Below the pieces are notes generated by a model, which was given only the letters and a program-made list of their open reading frames with translations, was not told where the DNA came from and made no database searches. From Bordetella genomosp. 4 (GTDB taxonomy: Bacteria > Pseudomonadota > Gammaproteobacteria > Burkholderiales > Burkholderiaceae_B), in NCBI RefSeq assembly GCF_002261185.1, contig NZ_NEVQ01000007.1, forward strand, positions 38,676 through 102,675: a stretch of 64,000 bases of DNA, read 5' to 3'. A program made the position numbers and the translations under genes. This document shows, one piece after another, positions 20,143-29,130 of the stretch (its first letter is position 1; the number at the start of each line of letters is the position of its first letter).

Positions 20143-21486
20143 ATGGATATTGTTCCCCTCTTACTGGCTCGGATCCAGTTCACAGCCAGCCTCAGTTTTC
20201 TGGCGCTATTCATGGCCTTGGCGTTCGCGCTGGCCTGGTTGCTGCTGTTTTTCAAGTTGCGCGCGCACGGCACCGGGCAGGCCGGATGGACGGCTGCCTA
20301 TCGGTTTTGGGTGCGTATTTTTGCCCTGTCGTTCGTGTTGGCATTGGCAGCCGGGCTGCCAGTGTTGATCCAGTTGGGCAGCCTATGGCCCGGCCTCATG
20401 GACAAAATCGGTAATGTGGCTGCGCCGCTGATCGGCTTCGGCGTGTTGTCGGTGTTTGTCCTGAAATCCTGTTTTCTGGGCGTGATGCTGTTTGGCCAGC
20501 GCCGGGTATCGAATTGGGTGCACACCTTTGCGGTGTTCATGGTCGCAGTGGGCCAGGCCGCGGCGTTGTTTTGGGTATTGGTATTGCAATCGTGGGTCCA
20601 GACTCCCGCCGGGGCGACGTTGATAGACGCGCGATACCGGGTGCTGGACTGGCAGGAGGTGATCTTCAATCCCTCTCTTAGCTGGAATCTCGGGCTGATG
20701 GCAGTGTGGTCGCTGCTGGCGGCTGCCTTCTTGATGCTGGGCATCACCGCGTTGCAAGCGTTGCGTCGTCCCCTGCAGGACGGAGAGCGCTGTACGTTCA
20801 AGACAGCATTGGTGGTGGCTGTGGTGGCCTCGGCGCTGCAGATCCCGGCTTTGAACGGCGCGGCACGGGTCATGGCTGAGCACCAGCCAGCCAAGGCCGC
20901 GGCGGCCGCGGGATATTGGAAAAGCGGCACGGTGCCGAGTTGGACGGTGGTGGGATTGCCCGACAGTCGAGCGGAGGCCAATCGCTACGACTGGACGCTC
21001 GAGCCGGCAGGCGGCGCGTGGTTGGGGCGTGATGAGCAGGGCCGTTATCTCGGGCTGGATAAATTTTCCGGTATGCGTCCGCCTGTAGGGCTGACGTTCT
21101 GGACGCTGCGCGTGATTCTGGTCTTGGGCGGATTGATGTTGTTTGTCTCGTGGGTCACAGCAGCGTTGACGCTGGCGCGCAAGCTGGATCCTGCAACTTT
21201 GCCGGCGTGGTGGCTGCGCTGCATGGTGGGCATGTTGTATAGCGGCGGACTGATGGTATTGGGGGGCGGCGTGTTTTCGTTGGTGGGCATGCAACCCTAT
21301 GTCGTCAACGCCACCATTACGCAAACCGAAGTCCTCGGGACTGCCAGCACGACCTCGTTGGCGCTTGGGGTGGCGGGTTTCGGTGTGTTGTATATCGTGT
21401 TGATTGCTGCGTTTAACGGCATGTTGTTTCATGCGGCTCGTTACGGCGTGGTGCCGGTACGCAAACCCGGAGGAACGTCTCAATGA
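20143..21486 (+). CDS. Cytochrome bd oxidase subunit I-like protein lacking heme ligands
   Basis: 447 residues from the ATG at 20143, with about nine hydrophobic helices, recognisably CydA by order and local matches (ARIQF at 9-13, GxPVLIQLG near 71, the AAPL segment at 93-96, GLPDSRAEANRYDW after the Q loop, TLRVILV late). By-eye alignment to E. coli CydA shows key residues replaced: heme b595 ligand His19 by Leu20, b558 ligand His186 by about Leu185, b558 ligand Met393 by Ile, Glu107 by Lys108, and Glu99 by Gly/Phe. The only histidines lie outside these positions. Q-loop Lys is kept but Glu257 is not. It overlaps the cydB-like gene by 4 bp. It probably cannot bind the normal three hemes, and its function is unknown. 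Confidence 0.85.
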   Translation: MDIVPLLLARIQFTASLSFLALFMALAFALAWLLLFFKLRAHGTGQAGWTAAYRFWVRIFALSFVLALAAGLPVLIQLGSLWPGLMDKIGNVAAPLIGFGVLSVFVLKSCFLGVMLFGQRRVSNWVHTFAVFMVAVGQAAALFWVLVLQSWVQTPAGATLIDARYRVLDWQEVIFNPSLSWNLGLMAVWSLLAAAFLMLGITALQALRRPLQDGERCTFKTALVVAVVASALQIPALNGAARVMAEHQPAKAAAAAGYWKSGTVPSWTVVGLPDSRAEANRYDWTLEPAGGAWLGRDEQGRYLGLDKFSGMRPPVGLTFWTLRVILVLGGLMLFVSWVTAALTLARKLDPATLPAWWLRCMVGMLYSGGLMVLGGGVFSLVGMQPYVVNATITQTEVLGTASTTSLALGVAGFGVLYIVLIAAFNGMLFHAARYGVVPVRKPGGTSQ

Positions 21487-22511
21487 TCGCCGCACTGGCT
21501 GCTTCCCTAGGCGTCAACGCCAACGATCCGACGTTCTGGATCCCGTTGGTGTTCATGGGGCTATTGTTTTTATTGATCATCGGCGGTGTGGTGCTTGATG
21601 GGTTTGATATTGGCGTGGGCATGTTGCTGCCTGTCGCGCCAGTCGATGAACGCGGGCGCATGATGGCGCTGCTGAGTCCCTGGCGCGACGCCAACGAGTT
21701 CTGGCCGCTGCTGGGCATAGGCTTGTTTGCCGCGGCCTTTCCGCTGGCGTGGGGCGTTATTTTCGGCAAGCTGTACGGGCCATTGGCGCTGATGGCCATG
21801 GGCATGATGTTGCGCAGTGTCTCGTTCGAGTTCCGGATTCGCGCTCGGGCCGAGTTGAAATCACGATGGGTGTTCGGGTTCTGGCTCGGGTCGTTGGCGA
21901 CGGCATTCGGCCAGGGGCTGATATTGGGACGTATCGCCACGGGGTATCAGACGGAGGCAGGGTACGGGTGGTTTTCTGTGGTGATGGGCTTGTGTGTGGT
22001 GGCCGCCTATGTGCTGTTGGGTGCTGCCTGGCTCGTCATGCGCGTGGACGGGGATTTGCAACGGCGCGCGGCCCGCTGGGGACGTCATGCCATCCGCTGG
22101 ACGGCTGTGGGGATGGTGGCGGCGTCGGTGATGCTGGGCTTGGCCAATGCCGGGATTTTCTACAAATGGAGCAATCCTGGGGGATTTGCGACGGTCGCAG
22201 GCGTCTGGGCGATCATGCTGCTGTGTTTCTCCGGCGCCGAGATGTTGCTGGCGCGTGTGCCCCGGGAGGATTCGCCTTATCAATGGCTGCCGTTTGTGTT
22301 GTGCATCGTGCTTTATTGGCTGATGCTGGCGGGGTTGGGGTATAGCTTGTTTCCCTATCTGATTCTGGATGATATGACGTTGTGGGATGGAACGGCGTCG
22401 ATTGAGTCCATGCGGCTGGTGCTGTCGGCTGCGGTGGTGGGGGTGCCTGTGGTGTTGGTGTTCAATCTTTGGGCTTATCGGTCGGTGTTTGGGAAAGAAC
22501 GGCGCGGGTGA
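21483..22511 (+). CDS. Cytochrome bd oxidase subunit II-like protein
   Basis: 342 residues and eight or nine predicted helices. It keeps the CydB family landmarks: VVLDGFDIGVGMLLPV near residue 40, SPWRDANEFWPLLG near 65, and FGKLYGPLALM followed by RSVSFEFR. These are closer to canonical CydB than subunit I is to CydA. CydB carries no heme ligands in the canonical enzyme. The ATGA overlap with the upstream gene implies translational coupling and a complex of the two. No cydX-like small ORF follows; a palindrome-rich spacer does. The pair is therefore a paralogue of bd oxidase, not obviously a respiratory enzyme. Confidence 0.88.
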   Translation: MIAALAASLGVNANDPTFWIPLVFMGLLFLLIIGGVVLDGFDIGVGMLLPVAPVDERGRMMALLSPWRDANEFWPLLGIGLFAAAFPLAWGVIFGKLYGPLALMAMGMMLRSVSFEFRIRARAELKSRWVFGFWLGSLATAFGQGLILGRIATGYQTEAGYGWFSVVMGLCVVAAYVLLGAAWLVMRVDGDLQRRAARWGRHAIRWTAVGMVAASVMLGLANAGIFYKWSNPGGFATVAGVWAIMLLCFSGAEMLLARVPREDSPYQWLPFVLCIVLYWLMLAGLGYSLFPYLILDDMTLWDGTASIESMRLVLSAAVVGVPVVLVFNLWAYRSVFGKERRG

Positions 22512-22556
22512 CCGTTGAGTCTGTGTTCGTACGTTCGGGGATTGGTTCTTCTGGCG

Positions 22557-22706
22557 TCGAGCCTGGGCAATCACCGTGTGGGGGCTTCGCGTGGTCGGTC
22601 GGCCGCCTGCGCGGCCGACACCGCTGCGTCAACCTCGTCGCTGCGCTCCTACGGTTTCCCTCGCTCGACCACGAGGCGCCCCCACACGGTGATTGCCCAG
22701 GCTCGA
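22557..22706. repeat. Large imperfect inverted repeat (41-bp arms)
   Basis: Arms at 22557-22597 and 22666-22706 are reverse complements apart from a few positions; the core GGCAATCACCGTGTGGGGGC matches exactly. A nested 9-bp hairpin GTCGGCCGC/GCGGCCGAC lies at 22598-22619. The unit resembles a BIME/REP-like extragenic palindrome. It lies 46 bp after the cydB-like stop. Confidence 0.8.
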
Positions 22707-22801
22707 CTCGCGATGTCTCAACTTCGCCGCATCGCTGGGACGGCTATCTTGCTTAGGCTTCGTGGGGCGGGTTTTTGCAAGGAAGAATATCTTGCAGGGT
22801 T

Positions 22802-22839
22802 GTTATTTTTGGCCGCCTACGGGCGCGGCCAAAAATAAC
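22802..22839. terminator. Perfect 15-bp stem-loop
   Basis: Arms GTTATTTTTGGCCGC and GCGGCCAAAAATAAC are perfectly complementary around an 8-nt loop. With A5/T5 runs within the stem it may serve as a bidirectional terminator for the cydAB-like transcript, although T-runs are inside rather than after the stem. Confidence 0.6.
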
Positions 22840-22898
22840 GTTTGGGTGCCGTGTGTCGGAGGTTTGTGGTTGGCAGCCTTGGCATGCGTTGCTGTGAG

Positions 22899-23029
22899 TT
22901 CCTGCCGAGTGCCCAATGGCTATGCCGGCCCGTTGAGCGACGGGTAGTCCCCGAAGGGGACCTCGGCGCCTGGTGTTGCGCCGAGCCGTTGCGATAGGGC
23001 CGGCATAGCCATTGGGCACCCGGCAGGAA
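22899..23029. repeat. Inverted repeat with 33-bp arms and nested hairpins
   Basis: Arms at 22899-22931 and 22997-23029 differ at one position; the shared core is GTGCCCAATGGCTATGCCGG. Between them are two further small palindromes, GTCCCCGAAGGGGAC and CTCGGCGC/GCGCCGAG, giving a cruciform-like element. It is a second, unrelated palindrome family in the same spacer. Confidence 0.8.
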
Positions 23030-23063
23030 CGTCTTTCCAGAGACACCCAAGACCAGCAAGCAA

Positions 23064-23114
23064 CGCAACGTAAAACCAGTCGCAACGCAAAACCAGTCGC
23101 AACGCAAAACCAGT
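23064..23114. repeat. 17-bp tandem repeat, three units
   Basis: CGCAACG(T/C)AAAACCAGT is repeated three times head to tail, with one base change in the first unit. The 22512-23145 spacer holds only these repeats and palindromes; I see no credible gene in it. Confidence 0.9.
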
Positions 23115-23145
23115 CAATAGCACCACAAAACCACAGCCCCAAAAC

Positions 23146-24654
23146 CTACGCCGTCAATGGCAAACTGATCCGCACCAACAGCCCCCCGCTTTGGGCTTGC
23201 AGCAGAGCCAGTGTCCCACCATGCGCCCGGGCAATAGCATCGGCCAGCGCCAAGCCCAGCCCGACGTTGCCAGTGCGTGTACGAGCATCGTCCAGGCGGG
23301 CGAAGGGGCGTAAGGCCTCTGTACGGCGCTCTGGGGCGATGCCAGGGCCGTGATCCGCGACGTCGAGGATGGCGAATTGACCATCCCGTCGCAGGGTGAT
23401 ATCGATGGGCGGTTCACCGTGGTGCAGCGCGTTGCCGATGAGGTTGTCCAGCAGGCGGCCCAGCGCGACGGCGTCGCCTTGGACGGTCATGGCGTCTTCT
23501 GTAGCGTCCAGCGTGATGGCGGTGCCCGTGCTGGTCCAGCCGCCCACGCGATCCGCCAACCATTCGGGCAAGGATAGCGGGGCGTAGCGGTAGGCGGCCG
23601 GGTCTGTGCCGCGGACAAAGCCGATGAATTGGTCCACCATGTGCTGCATGTCCTGCAGGTCCTTGCGCAGGCCTTCTTTCAGGGCCGGATCATCGGCCAT
23701 TTCGATGCGCAGCCACATGCGCGACAAGGGGCCTTTCAGATCGTGCGGCAGGCCGGAAAGCAGGGTGCGCCTCACTGAATCGGATTCGGCCAAGGCGTCC
23801 AGCATGGCGTTGAAACGTTCGCCGAGCGCACGGGTTTCCCGTGGGCCCGAGGGCTCTACTCGCTGGGGCTGCCCTGCCGCCAGATGGTCGGCGGCCTCGG
23901 CCAGGCGGGTCAGCGGGCGGGTGATGTGCCACGAAAAGCCTGCCGCGAGCAACAGGACCAGACCCAGTCCGCCTAACCATACGGCAACCATCGGGGTCGA
24001 GACGGAGGGATCCAGGCGCTCCAGCGGGATGACCAGCCATTCGCGCAGGCGGGGCGCGTCTTCGGTGTCCGCATTGCGAGCCAAGGATATGTAGATTTCG
24101 GGTTCCGGGCCGTGCGACAACGCGACGCGAGTACCATCGTTGAGCCGGTCATTGAGCTCACGGATGGGACCACGCAGGTCGCGCCTCAGATCGTCCTCCG
24201 GGGGAGGGGGGCGCGGACGCGCTGTGTCACGGCTTTGGATGCCGCCGTCGCCCGGCATGGCGGGGCGGCCTGGATTCGCAGGATTGCCCGGTGTCCGAAG
24301 ATCGTTATCGCCGTTGTTGGAACGACGCGGAGGTGGCGGCGGCGGGGAGCGGCGGGGAGGGCGCTGCAATTGCGCCTCGGCGGGCAGTGTGCGCGACCAG
24401 AGCCGCCACTGGTTCTGCGAGGCATTGCGTACGAATTCGGCGCGGTCCTCGGCCGGGATTTGAGACAGAGACGCGCGTAATGTGCGGATGGTCGTGGCGA
24501 TGTAGCCGATAGCGACGTCTTCGAGAAATTTCTGGCGATAGTAGGATACGGTGGTCAGGGTGGCCGCCTGGGCCAGCAGCACGGCGCCGAGCACGAGCAG
24601 AATCAGGCGCGTGCGCAGCGAGCGCGGTAATAGGAATCGGGTCAGACGGCGCAT
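23146..24654 (-). CDS. EnvZ-like sensor histidine kinase
   Basis: 502 residues. TM1 (about 16-36), a periplasmic domain (about 37-220) interrupted by a very Pro/Arg/Gly-rich stretch at about 99-152, TM2 (about 222-243), a HAMP linker, an H-box LPHDLKGPLSRM with His304, then the HATPase domain with DNLIGNALHHG (N box), VADHGPGIAP (G1) and GLGLALADAIA (G2). It should autophosphorylate His304 and pass phosphate to the response regulator encoded 15 nt upstream. The proline-rich periplasmic insert is unusual for EnvZ-like kinases and could be a flexible spacer or a peptidoglycan-reaching segment. The signal is unknown. Confidence 0.92.
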   Translation of the reverse strand: MRRLTRFLLPRSLRTRLILLVLGAVLLAQAATLTTVSYYRQKFLEDVAIGYIATTIRTLRASLSQIPAEDRAEFVRNASQNQWRLWSRTLPAEAQLQRPPRRSPPPPPPRRSNNGDNDLRTPGNPANPGRPAMPGDGGIQSRDTARPRPPPPEDDLRRDLRGPIRELNDRLNDGTRVALSHGPEPEIYISLARNADTEDAPRLREWLVIPLERLDPSVSTPMVAVWLGGLGLVLLLAAGFSWHITRPLTRLAEAADHLAAGQPQRVEPSGPRETRALGERFNAMLDALAESDSVRRTLLSGLPHDLKGPLSRMWLRIEMADDPALKEGLRKDLQDMQHMVDQFIGFVRGTDPAAYRYAPLSLPEWLADRVGGWTSTGTAITLDATEDAMTVQGDAVALGRLLDNLIGNALHHGEPPIDITLRRDGQFAILDVADHGPGIAPERRTEALRPFARLDDARTRTGNVGLGLALADAIARAHGGTLALLQAQSGGLLVRISLPLTA

Positions 24655-24669
24655 GCGTGGGCGGGTCGT

Positions 24670-25371
24670 TTAAGGCGAAAACCGATAGCCGATGCCCCAG
24701 ACTGTCTGGATCCAGCGAGGTTGTTTGGGATCGTCTTCGATGGCGCGCCGCAGCCGCAGGATAGCAATATCGATGGCGCGGTCGTTGCGTTCGCCGCCGT
24801 CGTCGTCACGCGCCAGCGCCAACAGGCGTTCACGTGACAAGGGCTTGCCGGCGTTGCGAACGAGGGCTTCGAGCAGATTGATTTCCCCGCCGGTCAGTTT
24901 CACGGCCTCGCCGTCGCGCAACAGCTGGCGCATGGTGGGATCGAACGTAAAAGGACCAAACGTAACGGCAGCGTCTTTCGTCAAAGCCGAGGGGCCGCGC
25001 TTGCGCCGCAACACGGCTTCGATGCGAGCCAGCAGTTCCCGGGGATCAAAGGGCTTGCCCAAATAATCGTCGGCGCCGGCTTCCAGGCCGATGATGCGGT
25101 CCACGGCTTCGTCGCGCGCCGTCAGCAAAATGACCGGAATGTCTTCGCCTTGTTCCCGCAGCCGGCGGCAGGCGTCCGCGCCGTCGCCGCCTGGCAGCAT
25201 GCGGTCCAGAACCAGGAGGTCGGGCGCATAGCGCGCGATGCGTGCGGTCAGGTCGCTGGCATCCGGCGCCAACAGGGTGTCGTACCCGTGGCGATTCAGG
25301 TAGTCAGCGAGCAGTTGCCGCAGGGCAGGGTCGTCGTCGACGACCAGCAGCTTGGTATGTGGTGTATCCAT
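24670..25371 (-). CDS. OmpR-family response regulator
   Basis: 233 residues. The receiver has the acidic pocket VDDD (11-14), phospho-acceptor Asp56 in LLVLDRMLPGGDG, a Thr/Ser switch in ILLTARD, and the conserved Lys in GKPFDPREL. The C-terminal winged HTH ends RWIQTVWGIGYRFSP, nearly the OmpR ending, and RAIDIAILRLRRAIE is the recognition helix region. It is the first gene of the operon with the kinase. It diverges from the usher-like gene 281 bp away, which is a plausible target. The ATG at 25371 is canonical. Confidence 0.94.
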   Translation of the reverse strand: MDTPHTKLLVVDDDPALRQLLADYLNRHGYDTLLAPDASDLTARIARYAPDLLVLDRMLPGGDGADACRRLREQGEDIPVILLTARDEAVDRIIGLEAGADDYLGKPFDPRELLARIEAVLRRKRGPSALTKDAAVTFGPFTFDPTMRQLLRDGEAVKLTGGEINLLEALVRNAGKPLSRERLLALARDDDGGERNDRAIDIAILRLRRAIEDDPKQPRWIQTVWGIGYRFSP

Positions 25372-25573
25372 GTCGCCATAGTGGCCGGGGAACGGCCTGG
25401 GAGCAAGAGGAAGGAAACGGATTGAAATATACCGTGACTGACTGGCGCTTCACGAAAGCGGCATGGTATTTCACTAAAATGTAGATTGATCTTGGTATCT
25501 CTTGATGGGGGCTGAGCAGTACAGCGAATCGCTGAGGCGTCCATTGCCCTTTTATCTTCGCTGAGCATTTTTT

Positions 25574-25642
25574 GCTGCCGGGCCGCTCCAAGGCAAAAGC
25601 GCCCCCTTTTGGGGGCGCAAGCCGCAGGCGAGCGTGGGGGTT
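25574..25642. repeat. Diverged copy of the 9.3-kb extragenic repeat
   Basis: GCTGCCGGGCCGCTCCAAGG, a GCGCCCCCTTTTGGGGGCGC palindrome and AGCGTGGGGGTTG follow the same order as the 77-bp repeats at 9336-9490, with substitutions and small deletions. It is preceded by a T-run. It lies just upstream of the usher-like gene. Confidence 0.75.
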
Positions 25643-25652
25643 GTTTCTGGTG

Positions 25653-27194
25653 ATGTTTCATTTGCAGGTGTTGGCGTGGTCTCGTGTTTCGCCCTCGCAT
25701 GTGCGGATGCGCAGGCGGGGGGCAAGGGCACGGCTGGCGGCAGGGCTGGTGACGCGGCGGGTCCGGGCGAGCGGCACTGCCATGGCGGTGGCGCTTGCGA
25801 TGGCAGGAGCATCGGCCATCGCAGAGGCACAACTGGTATCCGATGCGTTTTCGCCGGCGGCACCCGCGGCGAGCCAGCCCGCCACGTCATCGTTGGCGGC
25901 ACAGTTCGATGCTTCGGACGACTATGACGTGTTTCAGCGGGCGGCGCGCGAGGGGATTCGGGTCTTGTCTCCCACTCAGTCCCTGCCTGTTGCACCGGTC
26001 GCCAACGTGCCGTTTCAGGAACTGCCTCTCGATCCTTCGCCTTGCCAGATGCAGCCTGCTGAGGGCCTGAAGGATGCGTCGTTGCTCGAGAGCCCGTCCC
26101 CTGCTGCACCGGAAAACGCCATAGGTACTGTGGACGCTGATCATGGGAATGCGCCTCCGCCAGACAGCAGTCCCGGCGGCCCATCGGCTGTGAGCGAGGT
26201 GCCTGCGGACCCGCCCGCTGCCTTGCCCGTCGAGTGCGCCAATCTATTTCCGGACATTGTCCCTGTCCCTGAACAGGAATATTCCTTTGGCCTGGAGACC
26301 GTGGATCCTTCGCTGCAAGAGCCTGTGGTGGTGGTGACCTCAGGCCATCCCTCCACGCGTCCCTGGTTTTCGGCAGTGGGCTCGCAGCAGGGGTTTTCCT
26401 ATAGTGGCGGACAATGGACCTATCGCGATACGGTAGGCCCCACTGTCTCGATGGGCAACTTGACGGCGAATGCCCCGATCTGGGGCAGCGCTGTTCCGAT
26501 TGGCGGGTTGCAGGTGTCCTCGAGCTGGAGCGGAGGAGCGCAGACCCTGGCACAGGGCGCTTTTGCCTATTCTTCTGCGGTGGGCCGGCTCAACTACACG
26601 GATACCACGGCCTCGGCCGGGGCGATTGATTATGGCGTGACTGCGGGTAGTGGCTCGTTGCGATATGGTCTGACGCCCAAGCTGACGCTTGAAAGCCAGA
26701 TGCAAAGCGCTCCGGACATGTCGACCCATGGGCTGGGTACGACTTATGCCGCCGGCGATCTCGGTACGTTCCAGATGGGCGCCACACAGAGCAATTTCGA
26801 TCACGTCAATGCGTGGCGATATCGCTTTGGCTACAACGTCAATCTGGCCGAGTCCGTCAGCCTGGCCGTGACGAATGAGCAGATCGGAGCAGGATTTGGC
26901 GATTTGTCGGATTACCGCAGCGGCGCGGTTGGAGCACCGACCATGCGTAATACCCTGGCAGCGGGCGTGCCTCTGCGAGGGTGGGGGACGTTGACGGGGA
27001 GCTATACGGGTACCCGGGAAAGCGGCGTCGCGGTCGAGCAGCGCTTCGGGTTGGAACACAGTATGCTGGTTGCCCCCAGCGTCCGGCTGGCAGTCGGTGC
27101 AGATCGCGACGTGGTGACGGGCGATTACGAGATGCGCGCGGGCATCACTATGCCGGTTGATGCCTTTATGCGTGGCCGATGGCTCCCATGGTAG
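25653..27194 (+). CDS. Orphan usher-like outer-membrane beta-barrel protein
   Basis: 513 residues from the ATG at 25653. An Arg-rich N-region and a hydrophobic core (AMAVALAMAGASAIAEA) suggest export, with cleavage before QLVSDAF. A Pro/Ala-rich segment (about 60-210) leads to a domain of amphipathic strands. GSLRYGLTPKLTLESQMQ, then LGTTYAAGDLGTFQMGATQS, then WRYRFGYNVN follow the order seen in the barrel of fimbrial ushers (FimD/PapC). It is much shorter than a true usher (about 800), shows no N-terminal or C-terminal usher domains, and has no chaperone or pilin gene nearby. Starts at 25707 or GTG 25701 are also possible. It is divergent from the two-component system. Confidence 0.6.
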   Translation: MFHLQVLAWSRVSPSHVRMRRRGARARLAAGLVTRRVRASGTAMAVALAMAGASAIAEAQLVSDAFSPAAPAASQPATSSLAAQFDASDDYDVFQRAAREGIRVLSPTQSLPVAPVANVPFQELPLDPSPCQMQPAEGLKDASLLESPSPAAPENAIGTVDADHGNAPPPDSSPGGPSAVSEVPADPPAALPVECANLFPDIVPVPEQEYSFGLETVDPSLQEPVVVVTSGHPSTRPWFSAVGSQQGFSYSGGQWTYRDTVGPTVSMGNLTANAPIWGSAVPIGGLQVSSSWSGGAQTLAQGAFAYSSAVGRLNYTDTTASAGAIDYGVTAGSGSLRYGLTPKLTLESQMQSAPDMSTHGLGTTYAAGDLGTFQMGATQSNFDHVNAWRYRFGYNVNLAESVSLAVTNEQIGAGFGDLSDYRSGAVGAPTMRNTLAAGVPLRGWGTLTGSYTGTRESGVAVEQRFGLEHSMLVAPSVRLAVGADRDVVTGDYEMRAGITMPVDAFMRGRWLPW

Positions 27195-27273
27195 TGATGA
27201 ATTTGTGCGCCCGGCGCCCCAGCCGGTGCAATGAGGCTTAAAATCGCCGCCATGACGTTTTCCGCTACTCCCC

Positions 27274-29088
27274 ATGTCTGACCCCCGCGCCCAGGACGTC
27301 CTGCAGCGCGTTTTCGGCTACGAATCCTTCCGCGGCGACCAGCAGGCCATTGTCGATCATGTGATCGCAGGGGGCGATGCCCTCGTATTGATGCCCACTG
27401 GCGGCGGCAAGTCGCTGTGCTATCAGGTCCCCGCGTTGGTGCGCCAGGGGACCGGTATCGTGGTGTCTCCGTTGATTGCCTTGATGCAGGACCAGGTCGA
27501 TGCCTTGACCGAGCTGGGGGTACGGGCCGCGTTTCTGAATTCCACACAAGACTGGCGGGTGGCGCGCGAGGTCGAGCAGGCCTTTATCGATGGCGAGCTT
27601 GATCTGTTGTACGTTGCGCCCGAGCGATTGCTGACGGACCGTTGTCTGCAACTGCTCGAACGCGGCCGTATTGCGCTATTCGCCATCGACGAGGCCCACT
27701 GCGTATCGCAATGGGGGCACGATTTCCGGCCGGAATATCTCGGCTTGTCGATGTTGCACGAGCGTTGGCCCGAGGTGCCGCGCATCGCTTTGACGGCCAC
27801 GGCGACCGCCGCGACGCGCGTGGAGATTGCCCAGCGCCTCGCGTTGGATCAGGCCGAGCATTTTGTTGCGAGCTTTGACCGCCCCAATATCCGCTATCGC
27901 ATCGTCGAGAAAAATGAGGTGCGCCGTCAGTTGCTGGATCTGATCCGTTCCGAGCACGAGGGCGATTCCGGCGTGGTGTATTGCCTGTCGCGCGCACGCG
28001 TGGAGGAAACCGCTGATTTTCTCTGTCAGAACGGCATCAGTGCGCTGCCCTATCACGCTGGCTTGAGCACGGCAGTGCGAGCTGCAAATCAGTCACGTTT
28101 CCTGCGCGAAGACGGTATCGTCATGGTCGCGACTATTGCTTTTGGCATGGGAATCGACAAGCCCGACGTCCGTTTCGTCGCCCATATTGATTTGCCCAAA
28201 TCCGTCGAAGGCTATTACCAGGAAACCGGCCGTGCGGGCCGTGACGGCCTGCCTGCTACGGCGTGGCTGGCGTACGGTCTGCAGGACGTGGTGCAACAGC
28301 GCCGGATGATCGACGAGTCCCAGGGCGACGAAGCCTATCGCCGCCGCCTCGGACAGCAACTCGATGCCATGTTGGGTTTGTGCGAGACGGTAGAGTGCCG
28401 GCGCGTGCGGCTGTTAGCCTATTTTGGGCAGACCATTACGGCCTGCGGCAATTGCGATGTCTGCCTAGAGCCGCCTCAGGCCTGGGACGGCACCGTAGCA
28501 GCACAAAAGGTCCTGTCTGCCGTCTATCGCCTCTGGAAAGAGCGCGGGCAGCGTTATGGGGCCGGGCATATCATCGACATCCTGCGCGGCAAGAGCACCG
28601 ACCGTACACGGCAGCATGGGCATGAGACCCTGAGTGTATTTGGCGTGGGCGCCGACCTGTCGGATAACGCCTGGCGCGGCGTTTTACGGCAATTACTGGC
28701 GCAGGGCCTGTTGACTGTGGATAACGAGGGATTTGGCACCTTGGCCTTGACCGAAGGCAGCCGTGCCGTCCTCAAGGGCGAGCGTCAGCTGATGTTGCGG
28801 CGCGAGTCCGAAAAGAAACCTCGCGGTTCGAAATCGAGTACGCGCACACGTGCACCGGTCATTGATCTGCCGCCAGAGGCTATGCCGCTGTTCAACGCCT
28901 TGCGCAACTGGCGCGGAGAGGTCGCGAAAAACCACGGCGTGCCTGCCTACGTGATTTTCCATGACGCGACATTGCGTGAGATTGCCCTGGCCAAACCGGC
29001 GTCTCTGGAGGACCTGGGGCACATCAGTGGCGTGGGCGTACGCAAACTCGAAGCCTACGGCGACGATATTTTGCGATTGGTGGAATAG
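27274..29088 (+). CDS. recQ: ATP-dependent DNA helicase RecQ
   Basis: 604 residues. Motif [12 protein letters not shown], a DEAH box in [21 protein letters not shown]2 motifs V-VI ending [12 protein letters not shown], the RQC zinc site (Cys residues in CETVECRRV and CGNCDVC), a winged helix, and a C-terminal HRDC domain that begins near [15 protein letters not shown]. It unwinds 3'-5' and feeds RecJ/RecFOR recombination repair. It converges with ruvB, and its TAG stop lies inside the terminator hairpin. The ATG at 27274 gives the expected N-terminus ([17 protein letters not shown]). Confidence 0.96.
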   Translation: MSDPRAQDVLQRVFGYESFRGDQQAIVDHVIAGGDALVLMPTGGGKSLCYQVPALVRQGTGIVVSPLIALMQDQVDALTELGVRAAFLNSTQDWRVAREVEQAFIDGELDLLYVAPERLLTDRCLQLLERGRIALFAIDEAHCVSQWGHDFRPEYLGLSMLHERWPEVPRIALTATATAATRVEIAQRLALDQAEHFVASFDRPNIRYRIVEKNEVRRQLLDLIRSEHEGDSGVVYCLSRARVEETADFLCQNGISALPYHAGLSTAVRAANQSRFLREDGIVMVATIAFGMGIDKPDVRFVAHIDLPKSVEGYYQETGRAGRDGLPATAWLAYGLQDVVQQRRMIDESQGDEAYRRRLGQQLDAMLGLCETVECRRVRLLAYFGQTITACGNCDVCLEPPQAWDGTVAAQKVLSAVYRLWKERGQRYGAGHIIDILRGKSTDRTRQHGHETLSVFGVGADLSDNAWRGVLRQLLAQGLLTVDNEGFGTLALTEGSRAVLKGERQLMLRRESEKKPRGSKSSTRTRAPVIDLPPEAMPLFNALRNWRGEVAKNHGVPAYVIFHDATLREIALAKPASLEDLGHISGVGVRKLEAYGDDILRLVE

Positions 29089-29112
29089 GCTGCGTTTCGA
29101 AACGCAGCCTAT
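29085..29112. terminator. Bidirectional terminator between recQ and ruvB
   Basis: A perfect 13-bp inverted repeat ATAGGCTGCGTTT/AAACGCAGCCTAT with a 2-nt centre (effectively a TCGA loop). It includes the recQ stop codon and sits between convergent genes. No long T-tract is present. Confidence 0.65.
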
Positions 29113-29130
29113 CCGAGCAGGTTTTCCGGA

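Noticed and set aside
23064..23114. Possible CRISPR because of the three-copy 17-bp repeat
   Set aside because: Units are directly adjacent with no spacers and no cas genes nearby; it is a simple tandem repeat.
22512..23145. Coding genes in the palindrome-rich spacer (several 70-130 codon frames on both strands)
   Set aside because: They overlap palindromes and repeats, have no ribosome sites and no coherent composition.
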